Shown here one piece after another: positions 4,849 through 10,042 of a stretch of 10,042 nucleotides of DNA. Origin of the DNA: Flemingiibacterium sp045632605 (GTDB taxonomy: Bacteria; Bacillota; Clostridia; Oscillospirales; CAG-272); contig JAZQXA010000156.1 of NCBI GenBank assembly GCA_045632605.1, positions 1-10,042 on the forward strand, read 5' to 3'. Position numbers and translations under genes: made by a program. Numbering within the stretch: the first letter of the stretch is position 1; each line of letters opens with the position of its first letter. The notes beneath the pieces are model-generated. The model ran no database searches. It was not told where the DNA came from and saw only the letters and a list, made by a program, of their open reading frames with translations.

Positions 4849-6615
4849 ATGCTTAGGAAGAACTGTTTACCATTTACGTCCGAGCTTTGTTCGGATGACA
4901 TCAAAATTGGAGATTGCGTCGAGCTGCGCGATTTCACACCGTTTATCCCCGAGGGGGCGTTGGCTGATGAAGATAATGCCGACAAAAGAGAAAAGTGGGA
5001 GCTTGCCGATTATATGCTTATCGACGGCACTCCGGGTAAGAAGCTGTTCTGTGATTATTTTATCGATGATGTGCTTCACTACACCAGCAAGGGAATCCCC
5101 CCTGCAGTTGAGGTCAGAGTTCCGTTCAAGGGCAGATATGCGATTTACGTCGGAAATGAATTTGACGGTGCCTGTGACGTTGCGCTGAATGATGAAGATT
5201 ATATCGGAATCGGTGCTGCACACGGCGGACGGCGCGGACGCGGACTTTGCGAGGTCAACCGTGAATATAATGTATTCTGGAGAAAAGCGGATCTTGATGA
5301 AAATTCGGTCATCCGCATTAGAGCAATAAGAGGCACATATAAAAGTCATCCGCTCGGTAATGTTTCCGGCTCGGCAACCTCTTTGCAGTTCGTTCGTCTT
5401 CCCGACGATGCACCGCTTACTCCTGTGGACGATAAGGCGGATAAGGAATTTATCGTTATCGTTGACGGCTTTTCTCATTATTTTAGCTCGGGCATACTCG
5501 GTGAATGCATCGACAACCGTCTTGTGCGCGCATACAAGGGCAGTGACGTTAAGACATTTTTTACGCAGATAATGGGACCGCTTAACTGGAAGAGCGACAT
5601 CAATTCCTACATTGGCGAGGGCATGACCGAGGAGCAGTTTGAGGGCAAGCGCGCCGGCGACAGACGTATTGTAAAGTATGTTGAGGACACTATCAAAAAC
5701 GGCAACGAGGCGATTCGCCGTTTCACCGAGGAGTGTCACAAGAACGGCATGGAAAACCATCTTTCAATAAGAGCAAACCTCTATTGGAAGGGTGACACAA
5801 AATACATGAAGGGCAACAATGACTGGAACGGCCGCTGGTGGAATGAGCACCATGAAACCTGCTGTCTGCCGAACAGCGCACAGCTTGACTTCGGTAAAAA
5901 AGAGGTTCAGGACTATCATCTTGCTCTTTATCGCGATACGCTTGAAAAATTCGATATTGACGGTATCAACCTTGACCTTACACGTTGGCCGAGATGCCTT
6001 ATAGCAGAGCTTCACGGCCCTGAAATTCTCATTAATCTCTGCAAGGGTATGAAAGAAATTGCACGTGAATTTGAACAGAAGCGCGGACACAGAATCAGAG
6101 TCAGCCTTACAATGGTTGAATATTTCCATTCGGGAACAACTCTTGAAGCACAGGCGATCGACTTTGAGGGACTTTGTGCTTCCGGTGCACTCGATTTCAT
6201 CTGCTTGCAGGCGCTTGATCATGAGAAATATGTCAAGATCGCTCACAAATACGGCGTACAGCTTCACGGAGTTCTCGAGGATTATACACCATATTACAAA
6301 ACCGAAAAGGAAGACCCGCTTTGGCCGCTTCCGGACGGAAGTATTCCGGATGACCCGTGTGCGGGCGAGGAGCTTCAGAAAGATAGTGACAGATACCTTT
6401 GCGGTTCATCTCCGGCTCCGTTTGAGAGATACCGTCAGATGAATCAGTATTATTCGCAGGGACTTGACGGCACGGCAGTTTCAAACTCTTTTGGCGGAAC
6501 GCTTTATTTCCGTGACTGCGGACATTCTGATGCCGTTGCAAAACACGCAGAAGACTTTACTGTCTTCGGTCAGAAGCCGGGCGAGTACATATATTTTATG
6601 CCTAAATCAAAATAA
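4849..6615 (+). CDS. Cytoplasmic TIM-barrel glycoside-hydrolase-like protein with N-terminal beta domain
   Basis: 588 residues. Residues ~1-190 look beta-rich (VEVRVPFKGRYAIYVG at 87-102, a ligand-binding jelly-roll-like stretch). From ~200 the pattern is that of a (beta/alpha)8 glycosidase: FIVIVDGFSHYF (201-212), HLSIRANLYW (304-313), LDFGKKEVQDYHLALYRDTL (346-365), then FDIDGINLDLTRWP (368-381) and RVSLTMVEYF (417-426). This layout resembles the GHL10/DUF4015-type hypothetical glycosyl hydrolases, in which the DGI.LD strand end carries an acidic residue; D376 and E424 are my candidates for the catalytic pair. Aromatic- and acid-rich NDWNGRWWNEHHET (324-337) may line the substrate cleft. 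No signal peptide or membrane segment is present, so it acts inside the cell on an imported sugar. AGGGAGG (4837-4843) fixes the start. The substrate is unknown and the family call is a pattern match only. Confidence 0.7.
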   Translation: MLRKNCLPFTSELCSDDIKIGDCVELRDFTPFIPEGALADEDNADKREKWELADYMLIDGTPGKKLFCDYFIDDVLHYTSKGIPPAVEVRVPFKGRYAIYVGNEFDGACDVALNDEDYIGIGAAHGGRRGRGLCEVNREYNVFWRKADLDENSVIRIRAIRGTYKSHPLGNVSGSATSLQFVRLPDDAPLTPVDDKADKEFIVIVDGFSHYFSSGILGECIDNRLVRAYKGSDVKTFFTQIMGPLNWKSDINSYIGEGMTEEQFEGKRAGDRRIVKYVEDTIKNGNEAIRRFTEECHKNGMENHLSIRANLYWKGDTKYMKGNNDWNGRWWNEHHETCCLPNSAQLDFGKKEVQDYHLALYRDTLEKFDIDGINLDLTRWPRCLIAELHGPEILINLCKGMKEIAREFEQKRGHRIRVSLTMVEYFHSGTTLEAQAIDFEGLCASGALDFICLQALDHEKYVKIAHKYGVQLHGVLEDYTPYYKTEKEDPLWPLPDGSIPDDPCAGEELQKDSDRYLCGSSPAPFERYRQMNQYYSQGLDGTAVSNSFGGTLYFRDCGHSDAVAKHAEDFTVFGQKPGEYIYFMPKSK

Positions 6616-6625
6616 TTTATGCAAT

Positions 6626-6658
6626 ACTAAAAATCAGGACGGCTGAAAAGCCGTCCTG
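6626..6658 (-). terminator. Perfect hairpin with a U-tract only on the minus strand
   Basis: CAGGACGGCT (6635-6644) pairs perfectly with AGCCGTCCTG (6649-6658), 10 bp, with a GAAA loop. On the plus strand it is followed by AAATAAAATT, with no U-tract. On the minus strand it is followed by ATTTTTAG. Sequence polarity thus points to a minus-strand terminator, although it sits between two plus-strand genes. The only upstream minus-strand gene is the SLOG gene ending at 7246, whose mRNA would then run antisense through the whole nitroreductase gene. It may instead be an intercistronic RNA-stabilising or partial terminator hairpin in the plus transcript. Confidence 0.55.
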
Positions 6659-6679
6659 AAATAAAATTATGGGGTAAAA

Positions 6680-7270
6680 ATGTTAAAAGAATTATTTTAC
6701 GAAACTCGAACCTGCCGCACATTTGATGAGTGCCGTACAGTGACATATGAAGAACTTTGCGACATGGTGGACTGCGCGAGAGTTACGCCGTCGTCGGCAA
6801 ATATTCAACCGTTATCCTACAGACTTGTTTTCGAAAAAGAGGAGCGTGACACGCTTCTGCCGCTTACAAAATGGGCAGGTGCTCTCCCGGAGCTGGAGCT
6901 TCCGCCAAAGGGAAACTTTCCGACGGCATTTATTGTAATTTGTCAGGACACAGAAAAATTCGGAGATGCTTCAAAGTTTAGGGTTGATGTTGGAGTCTGT
7001 GCGCTTGCGATATATATGCGTGCCGCTGAAATGGGGCTCGCAGGATGTATGATAGGTTCGTTTGACAAAGCGAGAACCAAAGAGGCATTATCGCTTCCCA
7101 AAAATACAGAACCGCTTCTTATCATCGCTCTCGGGAAAGAGTCAGAAGAACGTAAAATTGTCCCGTTAAAAGAGGGACAAACGAAATATTACCGTGAAAA
7201 CGGTATCCATCTTGTTCCGAAACGTGAGCTTTCCGATATAATAATTCATGAAAAATCAAACTCCAACTGA
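6680..7270 (+). CDS. FMN-dependent nitroreductase family protein
   Basis: 196 residues, normal for a compact nitroreductase. Typical FMN-contact segments are present in order: RTCRTFDE (10-17), TPSSANIQPLSYRLV (36-50, the S-x-x-N-x-Q-P flavin loop), DVGVCALAIYMRAAEMGLAG (103-122, the central helix) and CMIGSFD (123-129), then PLLIIALGKESEE (145-157). Such proteins are homodimeric cytoplasmic flavoenzymes that reduce nitro-compounds, quinones or similar electrophiles with NAD(P)H. The physiological substrate cannot be told from sequence. The start codon is preceded by only a weak GGGGT (6671-6675) and by a hairpin 21 bases upstream, suggesting modest translation. The last 25 bases overlap the convergent SLOG gene. 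I see no separate promoter, so it may be transcribed from the PHP/TIM-barrel run. Confidence 0.88.
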   Translation: MLKELFYETRTCRTFDECRTVTYEELCDMVDCARVTPSSANIQPLSYRLVFEKEERDTLLPLTKWAGALPELELPPKGNFPTAFIVICQDTEKFGDASKFRVDVGVCALAIYMRAAEMGLAGCMIGSFDKARTKEALSLPKNTEPLLIIALGKESEERKIVPLKEGQTKYYRENGIHLVPKRELSDIIIHEKSNSN

Positions 7271-7779
7271 ACGTCCTCAGGTGGTTCATCCCAGAGATTT
7301 ATGATTTTTCTGCCGAGCTTTCGTGCGTAGTCAACGGTATAAAGTGTTCCGCCGTGGCTCTGCTGCACGGGATTCTTTTCCCAATAGCAAATGCAGTATT
7401 TGCTGGCATCTACCATAGCACGGTTTCGCATATGCATGACACCGGCATGATATGTGTCAGAAATAATCTGAACGCTGTCGGCACGTCTGCGTATGTCTTT
7501 ATATATCTCGATATCACGGTCACTCCATCCGCGGCTTTGCCCCTGACAGGGAATCATCAGGTGAAGCTTTATTTCGCTGTTTGATTCTTTATATTTCAAA
7601 ACAGAAAGTGCGGCTATTGTATCAAATCCGAGTGCCCCACCGGCGTAGAAATTTTCGACTCCGTGCTCTGCGAGATAAGCAATTTCGAGATTGAGTTTGT
7701 CAATCATTCTGCTAAGATTAGCGGGAGATATTTTTCTGTGCCCCGTAAAGCAGCATGATTTGTCAACAGGCAAAATCAT
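7246..7779 (-). CDS. SLOG-superfamily (DUF1273/YpsA-like) protein
   Basis: 177 residues. Landmarks: SCCFTGHRKI (8-17) at the first strand, FYAGGALGFDTIAA (44-57) forming the Gly-rich Rossmann-like ligand loop, LHLMIPCQGQSRGWSDRD (72-89), YHAGVMHMRNRAMVDASKYC (110-129) and GGTLYTVDYARKLGRKIINL (143-162). FTGHR, GGA.GFD, MRNR.MVD and GGT...YA are hallmarks of the SLOG family seen in YpsA and related proteins, which bind nucleotides or nucleotide-like ligands. Functions differ widely, and none can be assigned here. The frame stays open upstream to an ATG at 7821, but GGAGG (7786-7790) lies 6 bases before the ATG at 7779, which is the chosen start. The C terminus overlaps the nitroreductase tail to tail by 25 bases. 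It has its own promoter, and a terminator separates it from addA, so it is transcribed independently. Confidence 0.85.
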   Translation of the reverse strand: MILPVDKSCCFTGHRKISPANLSRMIDKLNLEIAYLAEHGVENFYAGGALGFDTIAALSVLKYKESNSEIKLHLMIPCQGQSRGWSDRDIEIYKDIRRRADSVQIISDTYHAGVMHMRNRAMVDASKYCICYWEKNPVQQSHGGTLYTVDYARKLGRKIINLWDEPPEDVQLEFDFS

Positions 7780-7785
7780 ATTGTT

Positions 7786-7790
7786 CCTCC
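7786..7790 (-). promoter_or_regulatory. Ribosome binding site that fixes the SLOG gene start at 7779
   Basis: On the minus strand, GGAGG with a 6-base spacer to the ATG at 7777-7779. The upstream in-frame ATG at 7819-7821 overlaps the -10 region and would precede this site, so the longer 191-residue version is rejected. Confidence 0.85.
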
Positions 7791-7809
7791 AAACAAATGT
7801 TCTTTTTAT

Positions 7810-7838
7810 ATTATAACACACAAAAATATGTTTGTAAA
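7810..7838 (-). promoter_or_regulatory. Extended -10 sigma-A promoter of the SLOG gene
   Basis: On the minus strand, TTTACA (7833-7838) and a perfect TATAAT (7810-7815) with a 17-base spacer and a TG one base before the -10. The start would be near 7803, giving a leader of about 25 bases. Confidence 0.85.
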
Positions 7839-7848
7839 GGCTTTTTTG

Positions 7849-7891
7849 AAAAAATTATCCTCTGTTTCGTTTTTATTCCGAAGCAGAGGAT
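7849..7891 (-). terminator. Intrinsic terminator at the 3' end of addA
   Basis: ATCCTCTG (7857-7864) pairs with CAGAGGAT (7884-7891), with an inner TTCG/CGAA extension (7866-7869 and 7879-7882) past one mismatch. On the minus strand it is followed by AATTTTTT, correctly placed for the gene ending at 7899. Its plus strand is followed by TTTTTG, so the element is symmetrical enough to work both ways. Confidence 0.85.
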
Positions 7892-7898
7892 TTTTGTT

Positions 7899-10042
7899 TT
7901 ATAAAACATCTATTGCGCAACCGAGAGCAAACGAATATATTGCAACACGGGATACTTTTTTTGCGCTGATTTTTTCCAAGGCGGCTTTGTAATATGAAAG
8001 TTGGAGTTTGTGGCGTTCGATGAGCATTTTCTCAGCCTCATTTTGGTCGAGCTCGGGTGGGATGTAGTCCGTCTTATAGTCGATTACAGTTAGTGTTCCA
8101 TCCGGATTTTCATAAAAGCAGTCGATAACACCCTGAACGAGAATGTTTTCGCCGGATAATTCGTTTGCAAGTGTTGGGTCGGCGGTGAAATCGGAAGCCG
8201 GCAGATTTACATTAAATCTATGTTCACGCCATACGTTCGACGAAGTGGAAATCTCGGCGAAGGTTTCACCAACGAAAAATCTTGCGAGTCCGCGCACGTT
8301 GACAAGTGATGCGGCACGTTTTGTTATAAATTTATTCTCGGCGAGCCTTTCTGCTTCATCTTCAATAGCCTCAGAAAGGTTTTCGGGAAGAGAAGCAAAA
8401 CGTGAAAAATCGCAGAACTGCATGAACAGGTGCGTTGCAGTACCGCGTTCGGCTCCGCTTACAGTCGGTGCTGCATCAGCATCAAGAAAAAGCGGACGTT
8501 TTGCATTAAAGTCATACGGGGTATATTCACCCTCAAGCTCTGCCGCGTCATCATCTAAAATTGTAGGGGTCAGCTTTGAAACAGACAGCTTTGCCGGAAG
8601 TTTTGAAGTTGCCGGGGTTGGGTAAACAAAGTCAAAACGCTCATGTATAAGCTCGGTTAAATCTGTGGTCTGTCCATCGGCTGCGGGTTTATCGGGAAAG
8701 TTGGCTTCGTGTGACATTTTTTCAGTCGATTCCGTTTTAATTACCGTTTCCACAGTAACCGGGGCAGGGACGCTTTCCGTCAGATTGTGATGCGCGAGCG
8801 CCGTCAGTATCCAACTCATGTATCCGCCGTTTTTCATTATCGCATACCGTGACAGATGTTCGGCGTTTTCACGTGCGGTGTCGAGAGTTTTCTGCGCATC
8901 ATTGCAGAGGGCGGTGACATATAATCTTTCCCGTGCTCTTGTCATTGCAACGTAAAGTATGCGCATTTCTTCTTCGAGCTGACTATCGGCAAGCCGTTTT
9001 ACAAGTGCCTGACGTATCGGGGTGTCGTAACGTGCAAAACCGGTCGAATCGGAGAGCTTGAGCGCAATTCCAAGACTGCGTTCAATAACGACATTGGCAC
9101 GCAGGTCGTTTTCGTTGAATTTCTTTCCGGTGCCGCAGATGAAGCAGACGGGAAATTCAAGACCTTTTGACTGATGTATAGTCATGAGCTTAACTGTGTC
9201 ACTGCTCTCACCGAATATTTTGGCGTTTTCGAGCTCTTGCTTTTCTTCGAGAATATCGTTAATATAGCGGATAAAGTTATATAATCCCTTGAAGGATGAG
9301 GCTTCGAAGCGTCGGGCATATTCATAGAGAAGCATGAGATTGGCACGGCGGACGGCATTTTCTTTATCATAGACAAGAGCCGGAAGGTCTGTGTCGGTGT
9401 AAATGTACCATAGCAAACGGTCAACCGGCATTCCCACGGCTTTATTTCTCCAGCGCACAAGTGTCTGCAAAAATTCGTTTCCTTTAGAAAAATCGTTTTT
9501 CTCGCAATATATGCGCAGTGCATCGTAAAGACAGCCGTCCGGTGAAAATTTTCTGACAGTGATAAGCTCATCAAGAGAAAAAGCGAAAACCGGACTCCGC
9601 AGTGCCCCGGCAAGATAAATATCACGTGTGGGGTTGTCTATAATATTAAGCAAGCAAAGGGCAAGCAAAACTTCTCCGTTTTCAAAAAAACTGCTGCTGA
9701 CATTATTGTAATAGGGAATACCATACTTGTCGAATGCTGTTTCGAGGGCGGCGGAATGTGCTTTTGCGCTTCGCATTAGTATAGCGATGTCTGACGGCTT
9801 TATTGCTTCACCGTTATTCTTTTTTTCTTCTCTCATGATGCGCGAGATTTCGCATGCTATGTATTCAGCTTCGCGTATGCTTACGTCATCGTCGTTTTCT
9901 TCCTCACTGCCGTCTATGAGCACAACGTGAACAGGTTCTCCGGATTCGCTGTCAATTTTGGAGTGAATCAGTTTATCGTCATCTGTGAAAGGTATATCTC
10001 CGCGACCGCTTGTGAAAAGGCAGGTGGAAACAATGTTGGAAA
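7899..10042 (-). CDS. addA: ATP-dependent helicase/nuclease subunit A, C-terminal part (5' truncated)
   Basis: The frame is open from the window end to a stop at 7899, giving ~713 residues of a protein normally about 1,200 long. The N-terminal Walker/UvrD motifs lie outside. Present are a helicase motif IV region KPSDIAILMRS (about 81-91 of the fragment), motif V MTIHQSKGLEFPV (286-298) and motif VI EEEMRILYVAMTRARERLYV (356-375). Next come a linker with KLSVSKLTPT, the AddA/RecB nuclease entry motif GTATHLFMQF (533-542), and the catalytic PDDEXK core GVIDCF (637-642) with IDYKTD (653-658), ending in QLSYYKAALE. All nuclease residues I can judge are intact. AddA is the 3'-to-5' helicase and one of the two nucleases of the AddAB complex, which resects double-strand breaks for RecA loading. 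addB would be expected just upstream (beyond 10042). GTG at 9923 is an internal codon, not the start. Confidence 0.93.
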   Translation of the reverse strand, partial: SNIVSTCLFTSGRGDIPFTDDDKLIHSKIDSESGEPVHVVLIDGSEEENDDDVSIREAEYIACEISRIMREEKKNNGEAIKPSDIAILMRSAKAHSAALETAFDKYGIPYYNNVSSSFFENGEVLLALCLLNIIDNPTRDIYLAGALRSPVFAFSLDELITVRKFSPDGCLYDALRIYCEKNDFSKGNEFLQTLVRWRNKAVGMPVDRLLWYIYTDTDLPALVYDKENAVRRANLMLLYEYARRFEASSFKGLYNFIRYINDILEEKQELENAKIFGESSDTVKLMTIHQSKGLEFPVCFICGTGKKFNENDLRANVVIERSLGIALKLSDSTGFARYDTPIRQALVKRLADSQLEEEMRILYVAMTRARERLYVTALCNDAQKTLDTARENAEHLSRYAIMKNGGYMSWILTALAHHNLTESVPAPVTVETVIKTESTEKMSHEANFPDKPAADGQTTDLTELIHERFDFVYPTPATSKLPAKLSVSKLTPTILDDDAAELEGEYTPYDFNAKRPLFLDADAAPTVSGAERGTATHLFMQFCDFSRFASLPENLSEAIEDEAERLAENKFITKRAASLVNVRGLARFFVGETFAEISTSSNVWREHRFNVNLPASDFTADPTLANELSGENILVQGVIDCFYENPDGTLTVIDYKTDYIPPELDQNEAEKMLIERHKLQLSYYKAALEKISAKKVSRVAIYSFALGCAIDVL

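Noticed and set aside
4867..6267. A nearly open antisense frame (two ORFs of 297 and 167 codons in one frame) opposite the TIM-barrel gene
   Set aside because: The plus-strand gene has a ribosome binding site and coherent barrel motifs. The antisense products have no recognisable domain, no ribosome binding site and low-complexity hydrophobic composition typical of reverse reading of Asp/Glu/Gly-rich codons.
481..7270. Idea that the CofE-like gene and the nitroreductase form a split FbiB (CofE plus nitroreductase domains fused in mycobacteria)
   Set aside because: The two genes are on opposite strands, 5 kb apart and in separate transcription units, and no F420 genes are nearby. Nitroreductases are common, so the pairing is most likely coincidence.
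8143..8625. Plus-strand 160-codon ORF opposite addA, rich in Ser/Ala
   Set aside because: It is antisense to the AddA linker and nuclease region; its Ser/Ala-rich product is a codon-bias artefact, with no promoter or ribosome binding site.
9182..9625. Overlapping minus-strand ORF inside addA
   Set aside because: Same strand but a different frame from addA, which carries clear helicase motifs; no start signal.
1..10042. CRISPR arrays, insertion sequences, tRNA/rRNA genes, integrase or attachment sites
   Set aside because: I found no regularly spaced repeats, transposase motifs, cloverleaf genes or recombinase in any frame.

Overview
The window reads as chromosomal DNA of a low-to-mid GC Gram-positive bacterium, most likely a gut-type Clostridia (Oscillospirales or a relative). 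This is inferred from strong AGGAGG-type ribosome binding sites, near-consensus sigma-A promoters with 17-18 base spacers, AT-rich intergenic DNA with compact intrinsic terminators, an AddA rather than RecB helicase/nuclease, and the style of the CofE-like, PurC and PHP proteins. No 16S, tRNA, insertion sequence, CRISPR array or phage gene is visible, so the taxonomic call is only an inference.

Layout, left to right. (1) Positions 1-384 hold the 3' end of a Thr/Tyr/Ser-rich, probably beta-structured protein of unknown function, ended by a terminator. (2) 481-1674 (minus) encodes a 397-residue CofE-like (F420-0:L-glutamate ligase family) protein with its own promoter and terminator. (3) 1969-2667 (plus) is purC, a single-gene unit with a near-perfect extended -10 promoter and a strong terminator. 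(4) 2751-3644 (minus) encodes an AraC-family regulator. It is divergent from (5), a plus-strand run made of a PHP-domain phosphoesterase (3967-4770) and a cytoplasmic TIM-barrel glycoside-hydrolase-like protein (4849-6615). A nitroreductase (6680-7270) follows, separated by a perfect hairpin. (6) 7246-7779 (minus) encodes a SLOG/DUF1273-type protein that overlaps the nitroreductase tail to tail. (7) 7899 to the window end (minus) is the C-terminal ~713 residues of AddA, the helicase/nuclease subunit of the AddAB recombination machine.

How they fit together. purC and addA are housekeeping (purine synthesis, double-strand-break repair). The most coherent uncharacterised unit is the divergent AraC regulator with the PHP and TIM-barrel genes. 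The arrangement is typical of a locally controlled carbohydrate pathway, and the 322-base intergenic region carries two consensus-like promoters, a pair of ACTG-N-CAG sites flanking the PHP promoter, and GGAY-TTT direct repeats near the regulator's promoter. No transporter is seen, so the substrate is unknown. The CofE-like protein and the SLOG protein are recognisable families whose roles in bacteria of this kind are unresolved.
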